Source of the DNA: Actinomycetota bacterium
Lineage (GTDB): Bacteria; Actinomycetota; Thermoleophilia; Solirubrobacterales; Solirubrobacteraceae
Direction: 5' to 3'
NCBI GenBank assembly: GCA_005883905.1
Contig: VAYD01000312.1
Coordinates: 1 to 5,847 of the forward strand
Length of the DNA: 5,847 bases
Position numbers and translations under genes: made by a program
Part shown: piece after piece, positions 1 through 5,627 of the stretch
Layout: the number at the start of each line of letters is the position of its first letter
How positions within the stretch are numbered: position 1 is the first letter of the stretch
The notes under the pieces: generated by a model
The model's database searches: none
The model's input: only the letters and a program-made list of their open reading frames with translations
Told to the model about the DNA's origin: nothing

Positions 1-174
1 GACCGCTTCTGCGTGCTCGGAACGCCCGAGCAGGCGTCGCAGAAGCTGCGCGACCTCGAGGCGATCGGGGTCGACCACTTCAACATCTACCTGATGACGG
101 AGGGCCAGGAGGCCATCCTCGAGACGTACGGGCGGGAGATCATCCCGGCCGTGAAGGAGGCGGCAGCAGCATGA
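1..174 (+). CDS. LLM-class F420-dependent oxidoreductase, C-terminal end (partial)
   Basis: Only the last 57 residues are present, read in frame 1 from the window edge to the TGA at 172-174. The tail carries a GTPEQ turn, then a helix, then 'LEAIGVDHFNIYLM', and ends in 'GREIIPAVKEAAAA'. This is the usual end of bacterial luciferase-like TIM-barrel enzymes, where the G-T-P-E motif and the 'LxxxGVDxFxxY' strand close the barrel. Within that superfamily it most resembles the F420-dependent group often found next to D-hydantoinases. The cofactor site lies in the missing N-terminal part, so F420 rather than FMN is inferred from resemblance. The stop codon overlaps the next start as ATGA, so the two genes are translationally coupled. 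Its natural substrate is unknown; an oxidation or reduction step linked to cyclic ureide breakdown is a guess from context. Confidence 0.78.
   Translation, partial: DRFCVLGTPEQASQKLRDLEAIGVDHFNIYLMTEGQEAILETYGREIIPAVKEAAAA
154..160 (+). promoter_or_regulatory. Ribosome-binding site of the hydantoinase gene
   Basis: AAGGAGG, a near-perfect Shine-Dalgarno sequence, lies inside the end of the upstream oxidoreductase gene, ten bases before the ATG at 171. It supports that ATG as the true start and shows the hydantoinase can recruit its own ribosomes in addition to coupling through the ATGA overlap. Confidence 0.8.
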
Positions 175-1556
175 GGAAGCTGATCCGGGGCGGCACGGTC
201 GTGACGGCCGCCGACGAAGCCCAAGCGGACGTCCTGATCGACGGCGAGGAGATCGCGGCCGTCGGTGCGCTCGGCGACGTGGACGCGGAGGTGATCGACG
301 CCGACGGCTGCTACGTGCTGCCGGGCCTCATCGACAACCACACGCACATGGCGATGCCGTTCGGCGGCACGCGCTCCAACGACGACTACGACACCGGCAC
401 GCGCGCGGCCGCGGCCGGCGGCACGACCTGCATCGTCGACTTCGTCATCCAGCAGCACCCGGACGGCCTGCGCTCCTCGCTCGAGGAGTGGCAGGAGCGC
501 GCCACGGGCGCCGCGCACGTCGACTACGGCTTCCACATGGCGATCACGAACGCCGACGAGGGCACGTTCGCCGACATGGAGCCCATGGTCGAAGAGGGCC
601 TGTGCACGTTCAAGGTCTTCCTCGCCTACAAGGGCGTGCTGATGGTCACCGACGACCTGTTCTTCCGCGTCCTGGAGCGCACCCGCGACCTCGGCGCGCT
701 GACGATGGTCCACTGCGAGAACGGCTGGGCGATCGACGTCCTGGTCGAGCGGGCGCTGGCGGCCGGCCAGACCGAGCCGATCCACCATGCCTACACGCGG
801 CCCGAGGCGCTCGAGGCGGAGGCGACGGGCCGGGCCGTCCGGTTCGCCGAGCTGACGAACGCTGGGGTCTACATCGTCCACGTCACGTGCGGGCTGGCGG
901 CTGACGAGATCGCCGCGGGCCAGGCGCGCGGCGTCGACGTCTCCGCGGAGACGTGCCTGCAGTACCTGACGAACACCATCGAGGACCTCGAGCGCCCGGA
1001 CTTCGAGGGCGCGCGCTACGTGTGCTCGCCGCCTCTTCGCGAACAGCGCAACCAGGGCCTGCTCTGGGCCGCGCTGGACCGCGGCGTGCTCGAGTCGGTC
1101 TCGACCGACCACTGCCCGTTCACGAGCGAGCAGAAGGCGCTCGGCCGCGACGACTTCTCGAAGATCCCGAACGGCCTGGCGATGATCCAGCACCGGCTGG
1201 TGAAGCTGTGGGACCTCGGCGTGGAGGGCGGGCGCCTCTCGCCGTCCGAGCTCGTCGACATGACATCGACCGCGATCGCCAAGCGCTTCGGGCTGCACCG
1301 CAAGGGCACGATCGCACCCGGCTTCGACGCCGACCTCGTCGTGTTCGACCCGGCCACGCCGTTCGAGTTCTCGACGCGCACCTCGCACATGAACGTCGAC
1401 TACGACCTGTTCGAGGGCGAGCGCTCGACCGGCAGCGTGCGGCACACGTTCTGCCGCGGGACGATGGTGTACGACCGCGGCGAGATCCTGACGCAGCCGG
1501 GCCACGGCCGGTTCGTCCCACGCTCGCTGACGGCCGACGCGCCGGTGCGAGCGTGA
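171..1556 (+). CDS. hydA: Dihydropyrimidinase / D-hydantoinase
   Basis: This 461-residue cytoplasmic metal-dependent cyclic amidohydrolase is full length for the family. It hydrolyses the ring amide of 5,6-dihydropyrimidines or 5-substituted hydantoins to give an N-carbamoyl amino acid. The binuclear zinc site is complete: H57 and H59 in the 'DNHTHM' strand, the lysine to be carboxylated at K148 ('TFKVFLAYKG'), H181 ('VHCENG'), H237 ('IVHVTC') and D313 ('STDHCPF'). Y153, which follows the lysine, is the usual oxyanion/substrate-contact tyrosine. A C-terminal 'KGTIAPGFDADLVVFDP' segment (about 378-394) completes the small beta domain of amidohydrolases. The ATG is supported by AAGGAGG and by a 4-base overlap with the preceding gene. 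It is followed, again with a 4-base overlap, by the carbamoylase that would act on its product. Sequence alone does not settle whether the real substrate is dihydrouracil/dihydrothymine or a hydantoin; allantoinase is less likely from the motif context. Confidence 0.95.
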   Translation: MRKLIRGGTVVTAADEAQADVLIDGEEIAAVGALGDVDAEVIDADGCYVLPGLIDNHTHMAMPFGGTRSNDDYDTGTRAAAAGGTTCIVDFVIQQHPDGLRSSLEEWQERATGAAHVDYGFHMAITNADEGTFADMEPMVEEGLCTFKVFLAYKGVLMVTDDLFFRVLERTRDLGALTMVHCENGWAIDVLVERALAAGQTEPIHHAYTRPEALEAEATGRAVRFAELTNAGVYIVHVTCGLAADEIAAGQARGVDVSAETCLQYLTNTIEDLERPDFEGARYVCSPPLREQRNQGLLWAALDRGVLESVSTDHCPFTSEQKALGRDDFSKIPNGLAMIQHRLVKLWDLGVEGGRLSPSELVDMTSTAIAKRFGLHRKGTIAPGFDADLVVFDPATPFEFSTRTSHMNVDYDLFEGERSTGSVRHTFCRGTMVYDRGEILTQPGHGRFVPRSLTADAPVRA

Positions 1557-2754
1557 TCGACGCTGACGGGGTACTCGCCGACCTGCGTGAGCTGGCCCGC
1601 CTCACCGGCGGGCCCGGCGGCGCGCGCCGCGTGTGCTGGACGGACGAGTGGACCGCTGCGCGCGACTTCCTGCGTTCTCGCCTCGACGAGCTGCCGGTGA
1701 CGGTCTCGGTCGACGAGGCCGGCAACATCTGGGCCGACCTGCCCGGCGAGCGCGAGGACGCGGTCGTGGTGGTCGGATCGCATTCGGACTCGGTGCCGGC
1801 GGGAGGCTGGCTCGACGGCGCGCTCGGCATCTATGGCGCCGTGGGCGCGCTGCGCGCGCAGGCGGCGAACGGCAAGCCGCCCGTGAGCCTGCGGCTGGTC
1901 GACTGGGCCGACGAGGAGGGCGCGCGCTTCGGGCGCAGCCTGTTCGGCTCGTCCGCGTGCGCGGGCACGCTGGACCCTGACGAGGTGCGCGATCTGCTCG
2001 ACAAGGGCGGCGAGCGGCTGGAGGATGTGGTCGGCCGCTACGACGTCGCGCTCGACCGGGCGAGCGAATCGCACGCGCGCCTTGCGAACGTGCGCGCCTA
2101 CCTCGAGCTGCACATCGAGCAGGGCCCGGTGCTCGAGAGCCGCGATGAGCCGGCGGCCGCGGTCCTCGGGACGTTCGGCGTCGAGCGCCATCTCGCCGTG
2201 TTCACCGGACAGGCCGCGCATGCCGGCGCGACGCCGATGGAGCTCCGGCGCGACAGCTTCGCCGCGACCGCGCAAGCGGCGCTGGCCATCCGCGAGATCG
2301 GGCTGCGCCACGAGGGCGGCGTCTGCACCGTCGGCGGCGCGACGAGCGAGCCCGGCGTCGTGACCGCCGTGGCGGGGAGGACCGAGATGCTGCTCGACCA
2401 GCGCAGCCTCGACGCCGACCAGCTCGCCACGATGCTCGACGAGGCGCGCGCGGCGTGCGAGCAGGCAGCTGCGGACCAGGGCTGCGAGCTCGACCTGCGC
2501 CACCTGTGGAGGATGCGCGCGAGTCGGTGGTGGCAGCGGGCGGCAAGGACACCGCGATCCCCAGCGGGCCGTTGCACGACGCCGCCGAGATGGCGCGGCT
2601 GCTGCCGACCGTGATGATCTTCTCGAAGTCCTCGCCGCCGGTGTCGCACACGCCCGAGGAGGACACGCCGGAGGCCGACCTGCGCGTGGCCATCGAGGCC
2701 TACGGGCGCACCGTCGAGGGCGCGCTCGACCTGGTCGCGGCGGGGGAGGTCTAA
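1553..2754 (+). pseudogene. Zn-dependent N-carbamoyl-amino-acid hydrolase (M20 family, HyuC/allantoate amidohydrolase type), frameshifted
   Basis: The family removes the carbamoyl group from N-carbamoyl-amino acids (or beta-ureidopropionate, or allantoate), releasing ammonia and CO2. Frame 2 starts at a GTG overlapping the hydantoinase stop (GTGA) and encodes about 320 good residues: 'GSHSDSVPAGGWLDG' with metal ligands H77 and D88, the catalytic acidic pair E121-E122 in 'DEEGARF', H187 in 'LELHIEQGP', and the dimerisation-domain motif 'HAGATPMELRRD' (223-234). After 'CELDLRHLWR' (ending 2512) this frame turns to nonsense and stops at 2612-2614. The missing C-terminus resumes in frame 1 from about 2509: 'ARESVVAAGGKD', 'PSGPLHDAAEM' and 'VSHTPEEDTP', whose histidine is normally the last metal ligand, ending at TAA 2752-2754. 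Family members usually have roughly a dozen more residues at the junction (an 'IEPIPFDP'-like stretch, from memory), so a 3n+1-base deletion is the simplest explanation. A sequencing or assembly error is equally possible. As written, the product loses its last zinc ligand and should be inactive. Confidence 0.85.
2745..2749 (+). promoter_or_regulatory. Ribosome-binding site pointing to an ACG start for ppk2
   Basis: GGAGG lies within a longer GGGGGAGGT at the very end of the carbamoylase frame. It is six bases before the ACG at 2756-2758, which is optimal spacing for an initiation codon. No ATG, GTG or TTG follows at usable distance, so this site is the main argument that PPK2 translation begins, or once began, at 2756. 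Confidence 0.7.
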
Positions 2755-2755
2755 G

Positions 2756-3538
2756 ACGTCGCGCAAGGAGCTCACGCGCCGGGAGTTCGAGACGGAGCTG
2801 CTCAAGCTGCAGCGCGAGCTCGTGATCATGCAGGAGTACGTCAAGGCCACTGGCCGGCGGATCGTCGTGATCTTCGAGGGGCGCGACGCGGCCGGAAAGG
2901 GCGGTGTGATCAAGCGCATCGCGGAGCGGACAAACCCCCGTGTCTGCCGTGTCGTCGCGCTCCCCGCGCCCACCGAGCGCGAGAAGACGCAGTGGTACTT
3001 CCAGCGCTATGTGGCACACCTGCCCGCCGGCGGCGAGATCGTGCTGTTCGATCGCTCCTGGTACAACCGCGCCGGCGTCGAGCGGGTGATGGGGTTCTGC
3101 ACCGAGCACGAGTACGAGGAGTTCATGCGCTCCTGCCCGGAGTTCGAGCGCATGCTGGTCCGGTCGGGCATCCAGCTCATCAAGTACTGGTTCTCGGTCT
3201 CTGACGAGGAGCAGGAGCGCCGCTTCCAGGCGCGCGTCCACGACCCACTGCGCCGCTGGAAGCTGAGCCCCATGGATCTCGAGTCACGCGCCCGGTGGGT
3301 CGCCTACTCGCGTGCCAAGGACGAGATGTTCCGCTACACGGACATCAAGGTGGCGCCGTGGTACGTCGTGGAAGCCGACGACAAGCGCCGTGCGCGGCTG
3401 AACTGCATCGCTCACCTGCTGTCGCTGATCGACTACGAGGACCTCACCCCGCCCCCGCTCGAGCTGCCCCCGCGCGCCGACGAGCCCTACGTCCGGCCTC
3501 CGATCGAGGAGCAGACGTTCGTGCCGGAGGTCTACTGA
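2756..3538 (+). CDS. ppk2: Polyphosphate kinase 2, class I (single PPK2 domain)
   Basis: PPK2 enzymes are soluble kinases that transfer phosphate between inorganic polyphosphate and nucleotides; single-domain class I members mainly make NTP from NDP. From 2756 the product would be 260 residues, a normal length. Visible motifs are Walker A 'GRDAAGKGG' (42-50), Walker B 'DRSWYNRAGVE' (99-109), the lid module with 'RRFQARVHDPLRRWKLSPMD' (155-174), and 'APWYVVEADDKRRARLN' near 200-216. All are intact. The N-terminal segment 'SRKELTRREFETELLKLQREL' is typical of the family and lies in frame upstream of the first conventional start, the GTG at 2822. That GTG lacks a Shine-Dalgarno sequence and would give only 238 residues. 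The proper start therefore appears to be the ACG at 2756, either a rare start codon or a mutated/misread ATG. The gene begins two bases after the carbamoylase stop and is probably in the same transcript. Its 3' end overlaps the convergent minus-strand gene by seven bases. Confidence 0.92.
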   Translation, partial: TSRKELTRREFETELLKLQRELVIMQEYVKATGRRIVVIFEGRDAAGKGGVIKRIAERTNPRVCRVVALPAPTEREKTQWYFQRYVAHLPAGGEIVLFDRSWYNRAGVERVMGFCTEHEYEEFMRSCPEFERMLVRSGIQLIKYWFSVSDEEQERRFQARVHDPLRRWKLSPMDLESRARWVAYSRAKDEMFRYTDIKVAPWYVVEADDKRRARLNCIAHLLSLIDYEDLTPPPLELPPRADEPYVRPPIEEQTFVPEVY

Positions 3539-4068
3539 CGATCAGCGGCCCGCCGCACGGCGACGTCCAGCGCCTCGCGGCCGATCAGCGGGTGGAACGC
3601 GGCGACGAGCGCGCGCACGCCTCTCAGGCCCACGCGTCCGTCGCGGTCGGTCGCGCGGACACGGGTCTCGCTGATCAGCGCGGCGCGGTCCGCGCCTGCG
3701 GGCTCGACCCAGTTCGCGTAGAGAACGCACGCGGTCCCGGGCGCCGACCAGGAGCGGAACTCCTCGGGGCCGGCGATCGTCGGGTAGTCGCGGCGCAGCG
3801 TCCAGATCCGGCCGACGAGTCCGGAGACCAGCATCTGCTCGTCTTCGCGCAGAACGGTGAACGGCGGCTCGCGGAACAGCTCGTCGTAGGCGAGCGACGC
3901 CTGCGTGCCGGGAATGCGCCACCGCAGGAGCCGGCCGAGCACGCGGGTGTCGGCGATCCGCACGGTGCGGGCGGCCTCCCAGAGCTCGGCTTCGCTCGCG
4001 CGAGCCTCGCGTCGGTGGTGGACGCGGATCGCCGGGTCGGCGAGCCAGTGGTCGAGGTCCGGCCTCAC
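3532..4068 (-). CDS. SRPBCC-like small protein of unknown function
   Basis: This 178-residue protein has no signal peptide or membrane segment. The start is a GTG at 4068-4066 that overlaps the stop of the upstream membrane-protein gene (GTGA); the frame stays open further upstream, but that part is antisense-style low-complexity sequence over the neighbour. The order of elements suits a helix-grip START/SRPBCC fold: a first strand 'RVHHRREARAS' (15-25), a helix 'EAELWEAARTV' (26-36), mid-protein strands around 'FTVLREDEQMLVSGLVG' (70-86), later strands 'TACVLYANWVEP' and 'AALISETRVRATD' (112-141), and a long C-terminal helix 'FHPLIGREALDVAVRRA' (158-174). SRPBCC proteins bind hydrophobic ligands in a central cavity, which would suit a partner of the adjacent lipid- or quinone-like genes. 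I do not recognise a specific family. It is the last gene of a three-gene minus-strand operon and its stop lies inside the end of ppk2. Confidence 0.72.
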   Translation of the reverse strand: MRPDLDHWLADPAIRVHHRREARASEAELWEAARTVRIADTRVLGRLLRWRIPGTQASLAYDELFREPPFTVLREDEQMLVSGLVGRIWTLRRDYPTIAGPEEFRSWSAPGTACVLYANWVEPAGADRAALISETRVRATDRDGRVGLRGVRALVAAFHPLIGREALDVAVRRAADRQ

Positions 4069-4805
4069 AGGCGAACGGCGACGAGACCGGCTGCAAGGAG
4101 GACGAGTGCGAGCCACAGCGCCGACAGCGCGCTCTCGAGTGGTGCCGCGAGCCGGGTCCTGTCGAGCTCGACGACTCGGCCATCGGCGAGGTGCTGCTCC
4201 CCGCTGACGTCGATCGTGCTCCGCCGCAGTTCGCGCACGGGGGTGCTCAGCCGGCGCTGCGCCACGCTCAGCAGGAAGCACGCCGCTGCGACGAGGACGC
4301 CTGCCGGCCGGATCTCGAGCGCGTTGACGAAGTAGCCGGTGAAGGCCGGGAACGCGCCCCAGGCGAGCGCGAACCAGGTGTCCGTGTGGAAGCGGCCGCC
4401 CGCGAGCTCGAGGTTGTAGGCGAGGACCAGGAACGCGCCCACTGCGACGAACGGGATGAGCAGGGGCGAGACGACGACGATGCCGGCAACGCCGATCGCG
4501 ACGGCTCCGACCAGCCCGATGAGGGCGAGCGCGAGGAGCGCCCGGTCGGTGAGCGCGGTCCTCAACGGCCGGCCCGCGAGCTCGTCGAGTGCGTGTGCGC
4601 TCACCCCGACGGCAAGGAAGAACGCGCCCAGCGCGGCGCCGAGCCGGCCCGCATGCAGCACGGGCGCAGCCGCCGCGCCCAGCGCCACGTAGCTGAGATG
4701 CCATGCGGTGTACGGCGGGTGCAGGATCGTGACGAGGTCACGCCAGCCGCCGCTGCGCAACGCGTAGAACGCCGGCCGGTCGAGGTCACGCGGCGCGGTC
4801 GCCAC
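4065..4805 (-). CDS. Multi-pass membrane protein, remotely UbiA-like
   Basis: This 246-residue integral membrane protein starts at a GTG (4805-4803); an in-frame TGA lies six bases upstream of it, so no longer start exists. About seven hydrophobic helices are visible, roughly at residues 34-51, 55-71, 88-110, 113-132, 143-162, 165-182 and 225-244. A soluble stretch at about 183-222 ('RRLSTPVRELRR' to 'VVELDRTRL') precedes the last helix. The stretch 'YNLELAGGRFHTDTW' then 'ALAWGAFPAFTGYF' (130-159) recalls the tyrosine and W-G-x-x-P helices of UbiA-type prenyltransferases. 'SAHALDELAGRPLRT' (69-83) sits where UbiA has its first N-D-x-x-D motif, but most of the acidic residues are absent. It may be a UbiA relative that lost or changed catalysis; this is inference. 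The gene overlaps the upstream methyltransferase by 20 bases and the downstream SRPBCC-like gene by four, so the three are surely co-translated. Confidence 0.8.
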   Translation of the reverse strand: MATAPRDLDRPAFYALRSGGWRDLVTILHPPYTAWHLSYVALGAAAAPVLHAGRLGAALGAFFLAVGVSAHALDELAGRPLRTALTDRALLALALIGLVGAVAIGVAGIVVVSPLLIPFVAVGAFLVLAYNLELAGGRFHTDTWFALAWGAFPAFTGYFVNALEIRPAGVLVAAACFLLSVAQRRLSTPVRELRRSTIDVSGEQHLADGRVVELDRTRLAAPLESALSALWLALVLLAAGLVAVRL

Positions 4806-5511
4806 GCCTCACACCCCACATCACGAGTCCGGCGCCGAAACTCATGCGCCGCTTCCCGACATCGTCGATCCCGGCCGTGCGCCACAGCGCCGGCAGGTCG
4901 GGTTCGCGCGTGTGCAGCTCCTCGATGTTCGGCCCGAGGAAGCGGCCCACCTCCAGCCACGCGGGGGAGACGAGCCGGCCGATCAGCGGCAGCCCGACGC
5001 GGGTGTGCACGCGCCAGAGCGCGCGCAGCGGCGCAGCCGCGGGAACGCCGAACTCGACCATCCCGATGCGGCCTCCGGGCCTGACGACGCGAGCGAGCTC
5101 GCGCATCGTCGCCGCGCGATCGTCGACGTAGCGCAGCAGGTACGTGAACGTGAGCGCGTCGAACTCGGCGTCGGCGAACGGCAGGCGCTCGGCCTCGCCG
5201 CGGACGAAGGTCACCCGATCGCCGAGCCGCTCCCGAGCCACCGCGAGCATGGCCTCGCTCTGGTCCAGGCCGACGACGTCCGCGCCGCGATCGGCAAGCT
5301 CGTGCGCGACGAGGCCGGTTCCGGTCGCCACGTCGAGCACGCGCTGTCCCGGGCGCACGTCGACCGCGGCGACGAGGGCGCGGCGCCAGCGCGGGTCCTG
5401 GCCGAAGCTGAGGATGGCGCCCATGCGGTCGTATCCGCGGGGCAGGCCTGCGAAGAGGTCGAGCGCGTGGCGCTTCCTGGCGGAAGGCGGGCTGTCCGCG
5501 GACGTTGCCAC
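4786..5511 (-). CDS. Class I SAM-dependent methyltransferase, UbiE/MenG-like
   Basis: This 241-residue soluble Rossmann-fold methyltransferase shows the standard class I motifs: motif I 'VLDVATGTG' (58-66) for SAM binding, the acidic end of beta-2 in 'GLDQSEAML' (81-89), 'GEAERLPFADAEFDALT' (105-121) and 'VVRPGGRIGMVEFG' (142-155). The N-terminal 'FAGLPRGYDRMGAILSFGQDPRWRRALV' region (20-47), with its 'YDRM' and 'LSFGQDPRWR' pattern, is characteristic of the UbiE/MenG C-methyltransferases that act on demethylmenaquinone or demethoxyubiquinone precursors. Whether it is the housekeeping MenG or a paralogue cannot be told from this window. It starts at a GTG (5511-5509) with only a weak upstream Shine-Dalgarno match. 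It is the first gene of the minus-strand operon and shares its last 20 bases with the membrane-protein gene. Pairing a quinone-type methyltransferase with a UbiA-like membrane protein suggests modification of a prenylated or otherwise lipophilic compound. Confidence 0.9.
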   Translation of the reverse strand: MATSADSPPSARKRHALDLFAGLPRGYDRMGAILSFGQDPRWRRALVAAVDVRPGQRVLDVATGTGLVAHELADRGADVVGLDQSEAMLAVARERLGDRVTFVRGEAERLPFADAEFDALTFTYLLRYVDDRAATMRELARVVRPGGRIGMVEFGVPAAAPLRALWRVHTRVGLPLIGRLVSPAWLEVGRFLGPNIEELHTREPDLPALWRTAGIDDVGKRRMSFGAGLVMWGVRRGDRAA

Positions 5512-5573
5512 CTTGGACTGAGGGTACGCCCCCGAAGTTGTGCAGAAGCGTGCGCCTCGGCCGGCGCGCGCGG

Positions 5574-5594
5574 CGGTCGGCGTACGGTCGGCGT
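5574..5594. repeat. Tandem direct repeat CGGTCGGCGT x2
   Basis: CGGTCGGCGT occurs at 5574-5583 and again at 5585-5594, one base apart, giving an 11-bp period, about one helical turn. Two same-face copies between divergent genes are what a regulator bound as a direct-repeat dimer would use. In such GC-rich DNA the repeat could also arise by chance, so an operator role is only a suggestion. Confidence 0.45.
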
Positions 5595-5614
5595 CACGGA
5601 GGCGCCTGTCCCAC

Positions 5615-5620
5615 AGGAGG
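5615..5620 (+). promoter_or_regulatory. Ribosome-binding site of the peroxidase-like gene
   Basis: AGGAGG lies seven bases before the GTG at 5628, which fixes the start of the rightward gene. Its first three bases belong to the right arm (ACAGG, 5613-5617) of a small inverted repeat with CCTGT at 5605-5609. Confidence 0.8.
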
Positions 5621-5627
5621 TCCCGCC

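Larger units (their letters stand above)
5512..5627. other. Divergent intergenic region
   Basis: These 116 bases separate the methyltransferase operon (leftward) from the peroxidase-like gene (rightward), so both promoters and any shared operator should lie here. I found no convincing sigma-70-type -35/-10 pair in either direction. The visible features are a direct repeat at 5574-5594 and a short hairpin at 5605-5617 overlapping the rightward ribosome-binding site. Confidence 0.7.

Noticed and set aside
87..1505. 472-residue open frame on the minus strand
   Set aside because: It is antisense to the hydantoinase, rich in Arg/Ala/Val/Asp, without recognisable motifs; long empty antisense frames are normal at this GC content.
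953..1552. Upstream extension of the carbamoylase frame inside the hydantoinase gene
   Set aside because: The stretch is Arg/Pro-rich and out of frame with hydantoinase; the family-like sequence begins only at the GTG at 1553.
2508..2530. Programmed frameshift or translation restart rescuing the carbamoylase
   Set aside because: There is a GGAGG at the junction but no slippery heptamer, and sequence normally present at this point appears to be missing, which a frameshift could not restore.
1400..3241. 613-residue open frame on the minus strand
   Set aside because: It mirrors the carbamoylase and PPK2 genes, whose plus-strand motifs are unmistakable; its composition is shadow-like.
3295..4335. 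346-residue plus-strand open frame
   Set aside because: It runs out of frame through ppk2 and antisense through the next two genes with no recognisable domain.
4069..4704. N-terminal extension of the SRPBCC-like frame
   Set aside because: It is low-complexity Arg/Ala/Gly sequence overlapping the membrane-protein gene; the GTG at 4068 with its GTGA overlap is the better start.
5521..5590. Promoter-like hexamers (TTGTGC at 5538, TACCCT on the minus strand at 5526-5521)
   Set aside because: No partner hexamer lies at acceptable spacing, so neither was called as a promoter.
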